In this document: positions 1 to 8,646 of the stretch, piece after piece
Layout of the letters: each line of letters opens with the position of its first letter
Position numbering within the stretch: position 1 is the stretch's first letter
Assembly: GCF_013106755.1 (NCBI RefSeq)
Contig: NZ_WHPF01000003.1
Location: 310,001 to 374,000, forward strand
Length of the DNA stretch: 64,000 nt
Reading direction: 5' to 3'
From: Limnovirga soli
Lineage (GTDB): Bacteria > Bacteroidota > Bacteroidia > Chitinophagales > Chitinophagaceae
Notes under the pieces: model-generated
What the model saw: the letters and a program-made list of their open reading frames with translations, nothing else
Databases searched by the model: none
Told to the model about the DNA's origin: nothing
Position numbers and translations under genes: made by a program

Positions 1-2
1 GG

Positions 3-140
3 GCAGTTTCAATTAGTATACTTGTTCTTAAGCGGTTATCTCTTGTATCAGCAGAAGTACACACATTGCAGTTGCAACCAATCATGGGTACACCGGTGCT
101 GGTGCCTGTGCCTAAAAATGTTATGTGGAGGGATGGGTAG
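3..140 (+). CDS. C-terminal fragment of an unidentified protein (partial)
   Basis: An open frame enters from the left edge and ends at a TAG at 138-140, giving 45 residues. The tail includes [18 protein letters not shown], which reads like real protein rather than a random frame. The fragment is too short to assign a family. It converges on the small minus-strand gene that follows, with 21 bases between the stops. An alternative frame starting at base 22 overlaps it but has a Cys/Trp-rich, shadow-like composition. Confidence 0.35.
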   Translation, partial: AVSISILVLKRLSLVSAEVHTLQLQPIMGTPVLVPVPKNVMWRDG

Positions 141-161
141 CTCACAATTCAAAAATAAAAC

Positions 162-437
162 CTATTTGCTTTCTAAAGTAGTTTTCTTCAAAACCTCTTC
201 GTATAATTTTTGAGATTCATGGGTAAGTTTATCAAAATCTATTTTTAGTTGGGGTATTAGCTCAATAAGGGTATTAATTCTGCCCTCAGTATCCAGAAAC
301 TTATTCAGCACTACCATTTTCTTTGCCTCCAGCAGGCACCACCCACTTTGAAAAGTGCCTCTTTCATAGCGAACCGTATAATCAGATTCGCCCAGTATAT
401 TCGACAGTTTATCTAAGCTTGTTTGTGTAATCTTCAT
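162..437 (-). CDS. Small conserved Bacteroidota protein (91 aa), unknown function
   Basis: A 91-residue cytoplasmic protein without signal peptide or membrane segment. It is charged and apparently alpha/beta, with the motif YTVRYERGTFQSGWCLLE followed by a VVLNKF strand and a helical C-terminus. I recall similar small proteins of unknown function beside porX-type genes in Bacteroidota (recollection, not searched). It lies downstream of porX on the same strand with a 124-bp gap, so it may be co-transcribed. No catalytic motif is visible and I do not assign a function. Confidence 0.7.
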   Translation of the reverse strand: MKITQTSLDKLSNILGESDYTVRYERGTFQSGWCLLEAKKMVVLNKFLDTEGRINTLIELIPQLKIDFDKLTHESQKLYEEVLKKTTLESK

Positions 438-561
438 CTCTTCCTCATCCCCTAAAGGGGGGTTATAAGTAGGGCAAAATTAAATCTACTCTTTGTTATA
501 TAATGCCTGTTTTATCCACAGGTTGCCACCTGTTTGGTCCGGTTATTTAAACCGCCATTCA

Positions 562-2124
562 CTATTTACTCGTCATTTTTATTACCGGAATGATCATTTC
601 TTCCATACTAATGCCCCCATGCTGAAAGGTGTTTTTATAATAATTTACATAGTAATTGTAGTTATTGGGGTAGCATAAAAAACCATCTTCCTTTGCAAAA
701 ATAAAGCTGGAATTTACTGTAGGTGTGGGCAAGCCAGCCTCTTTAGGGTCGCGGAAGGCCAGCACTTCTTTTGCTTCGTAGTTTAAATTACGACCATGTT
801 TATAGCGCAGATTGGCGGTGGTTTGTTTATCGCCAATTACTTTATAAGGCGTTTTAACCCTAACACTTCCATGGTCTGTGGCCAATACAATATTTATTTT
901 TTTATCGGCAATTTTTTTAAGTGCCTGATGTAGCGGACTATGCTCAAACCAGCTACGGGTAATACTGCGGTAGCTTATTTCATCGGCGGCAAGTTCTTTT
1001 AATACTTCCATTTCTGTGCGGGCATGGCTAAGCATATCCACAAAATTGTAAATAATAATGTTTAAATCATTGCTTAGCAGATTATGAATATTGTTCAGCA
1101 TCTGCTGCCCGTCGTGATGATGTACCACCTTGGTATAACTGTATTTAATATCTTCTCTTCTTAATCTTTTTAACTGCCCTTTAAAAAACTCTTCTTCAAA
1201 CATATTCTTACCACCCTCATCTTCATCGTTTTTCCATTGTATGGGGAATTGCTTTTCAATATCAATAGGCATTTGACCGGCAAATATGGCATTGCGGCAA
1301 TATTGGGTAGCGGTGGGTAAAATACTGTAAAAAGTATCTTCTTCGGCAATTCTAAAACTTTCTGCAAAAATGGGTTGTATGCTTTTCCATTGATCGTAGC
1401 GCAGATTGTCTATTACAATAAAAAAAGTGGGTACGCCTTTTTCCAGTGTGGGTAATACCTTGTTTTTAAACAGGTTATGGCTCATTACCGGTGCATTACT
1501 GGTTTTTGGGTTTAACCAGCCAGCATAGTTTTTAGAGATAAATTTAAAAAACTCTGTATTGGCTTCCTGCTTTTGCGATTGCAGAATTTCCCTCATTTCC
1601 GGACTATCGCTCTTTTCCATTTCCAGCTCCCAGTAAACCAATTTTTTATAAATGTCCATCCATTCATTATAATCCGGGCTGCTGTTAAGGGCCATAAATA
1701 AATTTCTAAACTGCTGCTGGTAGGCGGTATTGGTTTTTTCTGATACCAGCCTTTTATTATCTATAATCTTTTTAAGACTTAACCATACCTGATTGGGGTT
1801 TACAGGTTTTATCAGGTAATCTGATATCTGGCTGCCAATGGCTTCATCCATCAGGTTTTCGGTTTCGTTCTTGGTTATCAGCACCACCGGTATCTGGTTA
1901 TTAATTTCCTTTATTTTTTGCAGGGTTTCCAGTCCGGTAATGCCGGGCATCGATTCATCCAGCAATACCACATCAATATAATGTTCCTTTACAAAGTCTA
2001 TGGCATCAAAACCATTATTAAGGGTATGCACTGTATACCCCTTGTTTTGTAAAAATATTTTTTGCGATTGAAGGCTTTCTATTTCATCGTCTACCCAAAG
2101 TATAGTTGCTAATGACATATCCAA
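562..2124 (-). CDS. porX: PorX-type response regulator with PglZ domain
   Basis: A 520-aa cytoplasmic regulator. The receiver domain (about residues 5-120) has the acidic pair D12/D13, phospho-acceptor D56 in VVLLDESMPG, T84 and K106 in DYLIKPVNP. A helical linker follows, then a PglZ/alkaline-phosphatase-superfamily domain (about 215-520). That domain has FFIVIDNLRYDQW, the presumed nucleophile T271 in LPTATQYCRNAIFAG, NFVDMLSHAR, LATDHGS and a late FQHGGISMEEM. In the family, PorX works with the kinase PorY and an ECF sigma factor to control type IX secretion genes, and the PglZ domain is a zinc phosphodiesterase. No PorY or sigma gene is in this window. The order porX, HD hydrolase, lpx genes and ald fits the Bacteroidota core context I remember. 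The gene is divergent from the HD gene across a composite repeat. Confidence 0.93.
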   Translation of the reverse strand: MDMSLATILWVDDEIESLQSQKIFLQNKGYTVHTLNNGFDAIDFVKEHYIDVVLLDESMPGITGLETLQKIKEINNQIPVVLITKNETENLMDEAIGSQISDYLIKPVNPNQVWLSLKKIIDNKRLVSEKTNTAYQQQFRNLFMALNSSPDYNEWMDIYKKLVYWELEMEKSDSPEMREILQSQKQEANTEFFKFISKNYAGWLNPKTSNAPVMSHNLFKNKVLPTLEKGVPTFFIVIDNLRYDQWKSIQPIFAESFRIAEEDTFYSILPTATQYCRNAIFAGQMPIDIEKQFPIQWKNDEDEGGKNMFEEEFFKGQLKRLRREDIKYSYTKVVHHHDGQQMLNNIHNLLSNDLNIIIYNFVDMLSHARTEMEVLKELAADEISYRSITRSWFEHSPLHQALKKIADKKINIVLATDHGSVRVKTPYKVIGDKQTTANLRYKHGRNLNYEAKEVLAFRDPKEAGLPTPTVNSSFIFAKEDGFLCYPNNYNYYVNYYKNTFQHGGISMEEMIIPVIKMTSK

Positions 2125-2520
2125 TATTTTATTAATGCTATTAAGTTAATTTAATTTATGCAGCTGGCCTTATTTTACTCTAACGATAATTGTATAAGCA
2201 ATGGTATTAGCCCGGCTGCAATACTTGTATCAGGCTTTACTTGCGTCGCACTCTTGTACTTTCTGAACCAAATGTGCTTTTAGCTGTTAGCCTTTAGCTA
2301 TTAGCCAACAGCCAATGCCTATTCTGCAGTTCAAGTGTGCGACGCAAGGATGATGCACATAGATAAAATGCCTGGCCCATACTTGTATTACACAATTCAT
2401 GCCTTTTATATATTACCAGGCTTTGCAATTGCGCCAAATTAGAACATAAAAATACAAACCACTACATGTTGTACTTTTACGGCGTTAAGGGTTTATCAAT
2501 TTAACATATCACCAACAGGC
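2125..2520. other. Divergent intergenic region between porX and the HD gene
   Basis: This 396-base gap must hold the promoters of both flanking genes. About 170 bases of it are a composite inverted repeat (2206-2378). The rest is AT-rich, with no ORF and no clear terminator. Because the gap lies between two 5' ends, the repeat here cannot be acting as an ordinary transcription terminator for a neighbour. Confidence 0.6.
2206..2378. repeat. Composite inverted repeat, copy A
   Basis: The left half-unit reads TTAGCCCGGC, spacer, then ACTTGCGTCGCACTCTTGTA (2239-2258). The interior is rich in TTAGC/TAGCC repeats and includes GCCAACAGCCAATGCC. The right half-unit has CAAGTGTGCGACGCAAGG (2333-2350) and a GCCTGGCC box (2370-2377). 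The arms are inverted, so the element could form a long hairpin. The interior matches copy D read on the other strand and copies E and F. Confidence 0.85.
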
Positions 2521-3726
2521 ATGCAAGTACCCAAGAGAAAAATTATCAACGATCCCGTACATGGTTTTATCACTATCGATCATCCGTTGCTGTTTAAGAT
2601 TATTGCGCATCCCTATTATCAGCGTTTAAGGCGTATACACCAAATGGCGCTGGCACACCTGGTTTACCCCGGGGCCGTTCATACCCGCCTGCATCACTCT
2701 TTGGGTGCTTACCACCTAATGTGTCTTGCCGTTAATGAACTGCGGAATAAAAGTGTACCCATTACCGCAGAGGAAGAATTGGCCGTTAAAGCCGCCATTT
2801 TATTACACGATATTGGCCATGGCCCCTTTTCTCATGCATTGGAGCATGTATTAATTCCCGGTGTACACCACGAAGCGCTTAGTCTGCAAATTATGCAATC
2901 CCTTAACGCAGCATTTAATAATGAACTTTCCCTTGCCATTAGCATTTTTACGGGCAAATACCATAAGCCGTTTCTGCATCAACTCATCAGCGGCCAACTG
3001 GATGTAGACCGTATGGATTATTTAACCCGCGATAGCTTTTTTACCGGCGTAAGCGAAGGCGTTATTGGCTACGACCGCATTTTAAAAATGTTTACCGTAG
3101 CCGATAACCAGTTAATGGTAGAAGAAAAGGGCATTTACAGTGTAGAAAAATTTTTGGTAGCCCGCAGGCAAATGTATTGGCAGGTATACCTGCATAAAAC
3201 TGTTTTAGCGGCTGAGAAAATGCTGGTGCACATTATAGAAAGGGCCCGGGAAATAAAAGCAAGCTGTTCTTCATCCACTTTAAATATGTTTCTTAACCAC
3301 TCATACAATAAGCAGGAAATGTATGAGCGCCTTTTCGAATTTTGCCATCTGGACGATTATGATGTGGTTAGTTCGGTAAAAGAGTGGATGCATCATCCCG
3401 ATAAAGTACTGGCTACCCTTTGCAAAAACATTTTAAACCGGAAACTGTTAAAGTGTAAGTTGCAAACAGCTTGTTTTGAGGAAACTCTGGTTAACCAGTT
3501 CAGGGTTAAAGCTGCTGAAGCATTGCAAATATCAGTGGAAGAAGCCCGGTATTTTGTGTTTACAGGACAAACACAAAACACCACTTATGCCCAGGGAGAT
3601 GAGCATATTAATATATTATTTAAAGACGGTAGCGTTAAAAACATTTCGGGGGTTGATAATGCCCTGATTAGCCAAACACTGTCAATGCCGGTAAAAAAAT
3701 TTTACATTTGTTATTTAACTGAATAA
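2521..3726 (+). CDS. HD-domain phosphohydrolase (dGTPase-like)
   Basis: A 401-aa cytoplasmic metal-dependent phosphohydrolase. The N-terminal KIINDPVHGFITID, then TRLHHSLGAYHL (H59) and the HD motif ILLHDIGHGPFSHALEH (H96, D97) are visible, with QLDVDRMDYLTRDS further on. This is the arrangement of the SamHD1/dGTPase-like HD family, so the likely substrate is a nucleotide phosphate, but specificity cannot be read from sequence. It lies 64 bp upstream of lpxD on the same strand, and I recall this HD-lpxD-lpxC/fabZ-lpxA order from other Bacteroidota. No SD-like sequence is evident before the ATG, which is common in this phylum. Confidence 0.88.
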   Translation: MQVPKRKIINDPVHGFITIDHPLLFKIIAHPYYQRLRRIHQMALAHLVYPGAVHTRLHHSLGAYHLMCLAVNELRNKSVPITAEEELAVKAAILLHDIGHGPFSHALEHVLIPGVHHEALSLQIMQSLNAAFNNELSLAISIFTGKYHKPFLHQLISGQLDVDRMDYLTRDSFFTGVSEGVIGYDRILKMFTVADNQLMVEEKGIYSVEKFLVARRQMYWQVYLHKTVLAAEKMLVHIIERAREIKASCSSSTLNMFLNHSYNKQEMYERLFEFCHLDDYDVVSSVKEWMHHPDKVLATLCKNILNRKLLKCKLQTACFEETLVNQFRVKAAEALQISVEEARYFVFTGQTQNTTYAQGDEHINILFKDGSVKNISGVDNALISQTLSMPVKKFYICYLTE

Positions 3727-3790
3727 TTAATTGTGCAGAAATTCAGTTTTAAAGCAGAAATTTAGTAGATAAACATTCAACCAGATACGT

Positions 3791-4840
3791 ATGCAATTTA
3801 CTGCAGGGCAAATAGCCGCACTAATCAATGGTCGTGTAGAAGGCAATGCCTCTTCAGTAGTTGATTCATTTGGCAAAATTGAAGAAGCCACCCCTAGCCA
3901 GCTTTGTTTTTTATCCAATCCCAAATACGAAGATTATTTATATACCACTAAGGCGGCTATTATAATTGTAAATGAAAGTCAGGAGTTAAAGCAACCCGTG
4001 CAACCCACACTTATTCGGGTAATCGATGCCTATACTGCTTTTGCTACTTTACTGCATAAATACCAGCAAATGGCCACCCAGCAGTTAAGCGGTATAGAGC
4101 AGCCCTCATTTATACATGCCAGTGCGGTGTTGGGTAGTAATGTTTACTTAGGTGCTTTTGCCTATATAAGCGAGCAATGTACTATTGGTAATAATGTTAA
4201 AATATTTCCGGGCGTATATATTGGCACTAATGTTACCCTGGGTGAAAATACCATTCTAATGCCCGGCGTAAAAATTTATGCTGATTGCATTATAGGTAAA
4301 AATGTAACCATTCATTCTGGTACAGTAGTGGGTGGCGATGGTTTTGGATTTGCCCCGCAGCCCGATGGAACTTACCAGAAAATACCGCAAATTGGCAATG
4401 TCATCATCGAAGATTTTGTAGAAATAGGCTCAAACTCTACTATCGACCGTGCTACCGTGGGTTCTACCATCATTAAAGCAGGCGCCAAGCTGGATAACCT
4501 GATACAAATTGCCCATAATGCCGAAATTGGCAATAATACTGTTATCGCCGCCCAAAGCGGGGTAAGTGGTAGTACCAAAATTGGCAATAATGTACTTATT
4601 GGCGGTCAGGCAGGCATTGTGGGGCATATTCAAATTGCCGATGGTACCAAGATAAATGCACAAAGCGGCGTAAGTAAATCGGTAAAAACCCCCAATACGG
4701 TTATAACCGGTTCCCCCGCTTTTGATTATACCAGCGCCTTACGCAGTCAGGCGGTAAGCCGCAATTTACCTGAGTTGGAAAAACGTGTTGCCGAACTGGA
4801 AAAACTGGTACAGCAACTGTTACAGGAGAAACTGGTGTAA
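3791..4840 (+). CDS. lpxD: UDP-3-O-acylglucosamine N-acyltransferase
   Basis: A 349-aa enzyme that transfers an R-3-hydroxyacyl chain to the free amine of UDP-3-O-acylglucosamine, the third step of lipid A synthesis. It has an N-terminal uridine-binding domain (about 1-100) and then a left-handed beta helix of hexapeptide repeats (about 105-310). The diagnostic GGDGFGFAPQPDG and LIQIAHNAEIG (catalytic His242) are present. The C-terminal helix ends in ELEKRVAELEKLVQQLL, the usual trimer tail. The length is normal for the family. It lies between the HD gene and lpxC/fabZ. Confidence 0.97.
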   Translation: MQFTAGQIAALINGRVEGNASSVVDSFGKIEEATPSQLCFLSNPKYEDYLYTTKAAIIIVNESQELKQPVQPTLIRVIDAYTAFATLLHKYQQMATQQLSGIEQPSFIHASAVLGSNVYLGAFAYISEQCTIGNNVKIFPGVYIGTNVTLGENTILMPGVKIYADCIIGKNVTIHSGTVVGGDGFGFAPQPDGTYQKIPQIGNVIIEDFVEIGSNSTIDRATVGSTIIKAGAKLDNLIQIAHNAEIGNNTVIAAQSGVSGSTKIGNNVLIGGQAGIVGHIQIADGTKINAQSGVSKSVKTPNTVITGSPAFDYTSALRSQAVSRNLPELEKRVAELEKLVQQLLQEKLV

Positions 4841-4852
4841 GCAAATACATTG

Positions 4853-5056
4853 TATAATACCAGCCAATTGCCCATGGCATCTTTCCTTGCGTCGCAATCA
4901 CTTCATCGGTTGGTTAAATAGCAGCTTTTTTTAAAACCACCCTTCTAATGTGGTTAAACCTTATTTTTGCACCCAATTTTGCTCAATAGTATATCCCAAA
5001 GTACAAGAGTGCGACGCAACGGCAGTTAAATGCTTTTGCTGTGGTTGGGCTAATAA
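4853..5056. repeat. Composite inverted repeat, copy B (long-interior variant)
   Basis: The left box CTTGCGTCGCA (4886-4896) is followed by a sequence that diverges from the other copies. The right half-unit GTACAAGAGTGCGACGCAA (5001-5019) is canonical, with the second box as TTGGGCTAATAA ending at 5056. The interior lacks the TTAGCC motif seen in copies A, D, E and F. The element occupies most of the lpxD-lpxC gap, so the 5' leader of lpxC probably contains its right arm. Confidence 0.75.
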
Positions 5057-5085
5057 CAGCGATTTTGGATATATAAATACAAGCT

Positions 5086-6495
5086 ATGAATTCGAATTTT
5101 AATCCAGACAGGCAGCATACACTTACCGGCGAAGTAAGTATAAGTGGTACCGGTTTACATACCGGTGTATTGGTAAATATGACGCTAAAACCTGCTAATC
5201 CCGGTTTTGGTATTCAGTTTCAACGGGTTGATTTACCAAACCAGCCAATTATAAAAGCCGATTGCGACCTGGTAACAGATACCAGCCGCGGTACCACCTT
5301 ACAGGTAGGCGATGCCAAAGTAAGTACAGTGGAACATATATTGGCTGCACTAGTAGGCATGGGCGTAGATAATGTGCTTATTTGCCTAAACGGCCCAGAA
5401 ATTCCCATCATGGATGGCAGCAGCGAGCCCTTTATAGAAATTATTGAAGAAGTAGGCGTACTGGAACAGGAAGCCGCTAAAAGCTGGTACAGCCTTGACG
5501 AAAATATTTACCATTACGACGAAGCCAAAAGGGTAGAAATGGTGGCGTTACCGTCACTCGAATACCAGATTACCACGCTGATAGATTTTAATAGTCCGGT
5601 TTTAGGCACTCAACATGCCGGTTTAAAGAAGATGCAGGATTTTAAAGCAGAAATAGCGCCCTGCCGTACTTTTTGTTTTTTACATGAACTGGAAATGTTG
5701 CTGGACAACAACCTGGTAAAAGGTGGTGATATTAATAATGCCATTGTGGTGGTAGATAAGCCCGTTACCGAAGAAGAAATGAGCCGTTTGGCAAAAGCCT
5801 TTAAACGGGATAAGATTGAAGTAAAAACCGAAGGCTACCTAAATAACCTGGAATTACGTTTCCCCAACGAACCTGCAAGGCATAAATTGCTGGATGTGGT
5901 AGGAGACCTGGCATTAATTGGTTATCCTATTAAAGCCAAAATAATAGCCAACCGCCCGGGCCATAGTACCAATGTAGACTTTGCCAAAAAGATAAAACAA
6001 TACATTAAGAAAAATAAGCATGTAAAAGATGTGCCGGTATACGATCCATCACGCCCACCGGTTTTTGATTTGGAGCACATTAAAAAAACATTGCCTCACC
6101 GCTATCCGTTTTTATTGGTAGACAAGATTATTGAACTTACCGATACCCGGATTATTGGTATAAAGAATGTTACGTTTAATGAAGAATTTTTTCAGGGCCA
6201 TTTCCCCGGAAACCCTGTAATGCCGGGCGTTTTACAAATTGAAGCGCTGGCACAAACAGGTGGTATTCTGGCCATAAACAATATGGGTGAAGGCAATTAT
6301 AACACCTATTTTTTAAAAATAGATAATTGCAAATTCAAGCAAAAAGTAGTGCCGGGCGATACAATGATTTTAAAAATGGAACTTATATCGCCAATACGCC
6401 GCGGTATTTGCGAAATGAAGGGTACTGTTTATGTTGCAGGTAAAGTTACCACTGAAGCAGACCTGGTGGCACAGATTGTAAAAACCGACAAATAG
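5086..6495 (+). CDS. lpxC/fabZ: Bifunctional UDP-3-O-acyl-GlcNAc deacetylase / 3-hydroxyacyl-ACP dehydratase
   Basis: A 469-aa natural fusion. Residues about 8-305 are LpxC, the zinc amidase that commits UDP-GlcNAc derivatives to lipid A. Visible motifs are STVEHILAALVGMGVDN (H84), GPEIPIMDGSS, PCRTFCF and ARHKLLDVVGDLALIG. Residues about 325-469 are FabZ, the hot-dog dehydratase of fatty-acid elongation, with LPHRYPFLLVD (H338) and GVLQIEALAQ (E386). The fusion is a known feature of Bacteroidota and related phyla. It links two enzymes that compete for hydroxyacyl-ACP. An intrinsic terminator follows at 6532-6563. Confidence 0.97.
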   Translation: MNSNFNPDRQHTLTGEVSISGTGLHTGVLVNMTLKPANPGFGIQFQRVDLPNQPIIKADCDLVTDTSRGTTLQVGDAKVSTVEHILAALVGMGVDNVLICLNGPEIPIMDGSSEPFIEIIEEVGVLEQEAAKSWYSLDENIYHYDEAKRVEMVALPSLEYQITTLIDFNSPVLGTQHAGLKKMQDFKAEIAPCRTFCFLHELEMLLDNNLVKGGDINNAIVVVDKPVTEEEMSRLAKAFKRDKIEVKTEGYLNNLELRFPNEPARHKLLDVVGDLALIGYPIKAKIIANRPGHSTNVDFAKKIKQYIKKNKHVKDVPVYDPSRPPVFDLEHIKKTLPHRYPFLLVDKIIELTDTRIIGIKNVTFNEEFFQGHFPGNPVMPGVLQIEALAQTGGILAINNMGEGNYNTYFLKIDNCKFKQKVVPGDTMILKMELISPIRRGICEMKGTVYVAGKVTTEADLVAQIVKTDK

Positions 6496-6531
6496 CAGAT
6501 TTACACCGTTATTAAATTAATAACTTTATTT

Positions 6532-6563
6532 TTGCTGCCGGTATTTACTGGCAGCAATTTTTA
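6532..6563 (+). terminator. Intrinsic terminator after lpxC/fabZ
   Basis: A perfect 8-bp stem, TTGCTGCC (6532-6539) with GGCAGCAA (6550-6557), has a 10-base loop and is followed by a T run. It lies 36 bases after the lpxC/fabZ stop. Confidence 0.7.
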
Positions 6564-6629
6564 TACATGGTAGATTTAAAACCGAACAAATAAAGCGCTT
6601 CTTTGCAAAATGAAGCTGGAGACGACCAC

Positions 6630-7427
6630 ATGATTCATCCGCATACGTATATTCATCCCAATGCCCGATTGGCGCAAAACGTTAAGATTGATCCTTTTAC
6701 TGTTATTCATCAGGACGTTGAAATTGGTGAAGGTACCTGGATAGGTAGTAATGTTACCATCATGGAAGGTGCCCGTATTGGGAAAAACTGTCGCATTTTC
6801 CCCGGTGCAGTAATTGCAGCCACTCCACAGGATCTTAAGTTTAATGGGGAAAAAACCTATGTGGAAATTGGCGATAATACTACCATCCGCGAATTTGTTA
6901 CCATACACAGAGGCACAACTGACCGTTTTAAAACCAAGGTTGGCGAAAATTGTCTGATAATGGCCTACAGCCATATTGCACATGATTGTATTATTGGAAA
7001 TAACTGTATTATGAGTAATAGCTCACAATGTGCCGGACATGTGGTAATGGGCGATTGGGCCATTGTAGCTGGGGTTTGTGCCATACATCAGTTTGTACAT
7101 ATTGGTCAGCATTCATTTATAGCAGGAGGTAGTTTGGTGAGTAAGGATGTGCCACCTTATATCAAAGCAGTTAGAACGCCATTAAGCTATGGCGGTGTAA
7201 ACAGCGTTGGGTTAAAAAGACGTGGATTCTCCCTTCAGCAAATCAATGGTATTTTAGATATTTACCGCGTTATCTATAACAAAAACCTCAACATAAGTCA
7301 GGCACTGGAATATATTGAAGAAGAGTTTCCGGCTACCGATGAGCGTGACGAGATTGTAGGTTTTATTCGTGAAAGTGGCAGAGGTATTATCAAGCGTTTT
7401 GCCAAAGGTGCCAACGAAGACGAATAA
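6630..7427 (+). CDS. lpxA: Acyl-ACP:UDP-GlcNAc O-acyltransferase
   Basis: A 265-aa left-handed beta-helix acyltransferase that starts lipid A synthesis by acylating the 3-OH of UDP-GlcNAc. Hexapeptide repeats run from residue 1 to about 185. The catalytic-loop sequence MAYSHIAHDC and the HQFVHIGQHSFI segment are present, and the C-terminal part (about 190-265) is helical. I chose the ATG at 6630 (MIHPHTYIHPNA) because family members start directly with an IHP repeat; an upstream ATG at 6603 would add nine unconserved residues. GGAG about 8 bases before 6630 supports this. An intrinsic terminator sits in the 134-bp gap upstream, so lpxA may have its own promoter. Confidence 0.95.
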   Translation: MIHPHTYIHPNARLAQNVKIDPFTVIHQDVEIGEGTWIGSNVTIMEGARIGKNCRIFPGAVIAATPQDLKFNGEKTYVEIGDNTTIREFVTIHRGTTDRFKTKVGENCLIMAYSHIAHDCIIGNNCIMSNSSQCAGHVVMGDWAIVAGVCAIHQFVHIGQHSFIAGGSLVSKDVPPYIKAVRTPLSYGGVNSVGLKRRGFSLQQINGILDIYRVIYNKNLNISQALEYIEEEFPATDERDEIVGFIRESGRGIIKRFAKGANEDE

Positions 7428-7503
7428 TTTCTTTTCGGCTTTATAAACATATATAAAGTAAAATACCAACCTGTTATTTGCCTAACCGCATTATTTTTCT
7501 TGC

Positions 7504-8202
7504 ATGCAACAACAGCCTTCATTAGCAAATGCAGATATGGATGCAACACCCACCGGTGGTGTTACCAATGGCTTAAGCATAACCGTACACAATGCAGCCA
7601 AGCGTTTTAACAGGGAATGGATATTCAGAAACCTTAGCTACCAATTTATTCAGGGCAATACATACGCAATTACCGGCCCCAATGGAAGTGGTAAAAGCAC
7701 ATTGTTGCAAACAATTGCTGGCGCCATAGCCCCCAGCGAAGGCAAACTGGTATTCTCCACCTCATCAAATACTGCAGAAACGGTGGTGGATGAAGAAAAA
7801 GTACATGCCTGTATTTCAATAGCGGCGCCCTACCTGGAAGTAATAGAAGAAATGACGGCTGCTGAGTTCCTGCAGTTTCATGCGCAATTCAAATCATTTT
7901 TGCCCAATATCAGCATAGCAACTATCCTGGAGTTAATAGGATTAACTGCTGCCAAAAGCAAGCAAATTAGGTTTTATAGCAGCGGTATGAAACAAAGAAT
8001 AAAACTGGCGCAAGCTATTTTTACTGATGCCCCCGTGCTATTGCTGGATGAACCCTGCACCAACCTGGATGCCAGCGGCTATCGACTCTACCACCAGCTT
8101 ATAAACGATTACTGCTCCCGAAAACTCGTTATCGTTTGCAGCAACGATATCAATGAATACGACTTTTGTAAAGAACGCCTGTCCATCCTCGATTATAAAT
8201 AA
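7504..8202 (+). CDS. ABC transporter ATP-binding protein
   Basis: A 232-aa cytoplasmic ATPase subunit. The Walker A is GPNGSGKST (about residue 60), the signature-like segment is FYSSGMKQRIKLAQAIF, and the Walker B is VLLLDEPCTNLDASG. The signature SSGMK in place of LSGGQ resembles CcmA/GldA-like export ATPases. No permease gene is adjacent, so the partner is unknown. It follows lpxA by 76 bp on the same strand. An internal ATG at 7537 is an alternative start, because the first 11 to 15 residues are low in conserved features. Confidence 0.88.
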   Translation: MQQQPSLANADMDATPTGGVTNGLSITVHNAAKRFNREWIFRNLSYQFIQGNTYAITGPNGSGKSTLLQTIAGAIAPSEGKLVFSTSSNTAETVVDEEKVHACISIAAPYLEVIEEMTAAEFLQFHAQFKSFLPNISIATILELIGLTAAKSKQIRFYSSGMKQRIKLAQAIFTDAPVLLLDEPCTNLDASGYRLYHQLINDYCSRKLVIVCSNDINEYDFCKERLSILDYK

Positions 8203-8646
8203 GCTGCTCTGGTAAAGGCTGTTTCAGATTGCCACTTTAAAATAATACTCCATTTTTTTATTATACCGGCTGTAGAATAGGTATGATGCCTGGTTGTGTC
8301 ACTCACTTGTACTCCAGCGCCATGGGCAGCATAAAAAGCAAAAAAAAAGCCACAGGTAGACACCCGCGGCAGTTTCAATTTCAACCCTAAAATATGTAAA
8401 CGCTTAAAGCGAAAAAACCATTTTTGTAAACCCGGTTGCTTGCCGTGTTTCTGAAATTAAAAGTAATCTAACCCAGCTTCACATTCTCAGTGATATACGC
8501 TAAACGGGAAAATATGGCAGATGAGCAAGTATAATTTGTGTTTGCATACCATTAACATGTTCTATTGATAATGAATAGCTTGGAGGTAATAAAAAACAAA
8601 TCCGCCCAGTTGAGCGGATTTGTTATATAATAGTTGGTTCAGTATT
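8203..8646. other. Convergent intergenic region, no gene
   Basis: A 444-base gap between the ABC ATPase and ald stops. It holds the ald terminator (8591-8624) and a possible decayed repeat at 8289-8312 (GCCTGG box, then CACTCACTTGTACT without the TTGCGTCG core). Nothing else is recognisable, and short frames here have no protein-like features. Confidence 0.5.
8591..8624 (-). terminator. Intrinsic terminator of ald
   Basis: Read on the minus strand, AACAAATCCGC and GCGGATTTGTT form an 11-bp perfect stem around an 8-base loop, followed by a run of T (plus-strand A run 8591-8596). It begins 22 bases after the ald stop. Confidence 0.85.

Noticed and set aside
22-213. Plus-strand frame overlapping the first bases
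   Set aside because: Its composition is rich in Cys, Trp and Tyr, it overlaps the small conserved minus-strand gene, and a more protein-like frame ends at 140.
493-678. Small plus-strand frame over the end of porX
   Set aside because: It overlaps the conserved PglZ C-terminus on the other strand and has no family features.
4962-4969. TATTTTTG as a Bacteroidota -7 box for lpxC/fabZ (also 6527-6534 for lpxA)
   Set aside because: The octamer fits TAnnTTTG, but no TTG is at the right distance upstream in either case, and the second overlaps a terminator stem.
8289-8312. Possible extra repeat half-unit
   Set aside because: Only the GCCTGG box and the CACTTGTACT end match; the diagnostic TTGCGTCG core is missing, so I did not count it.
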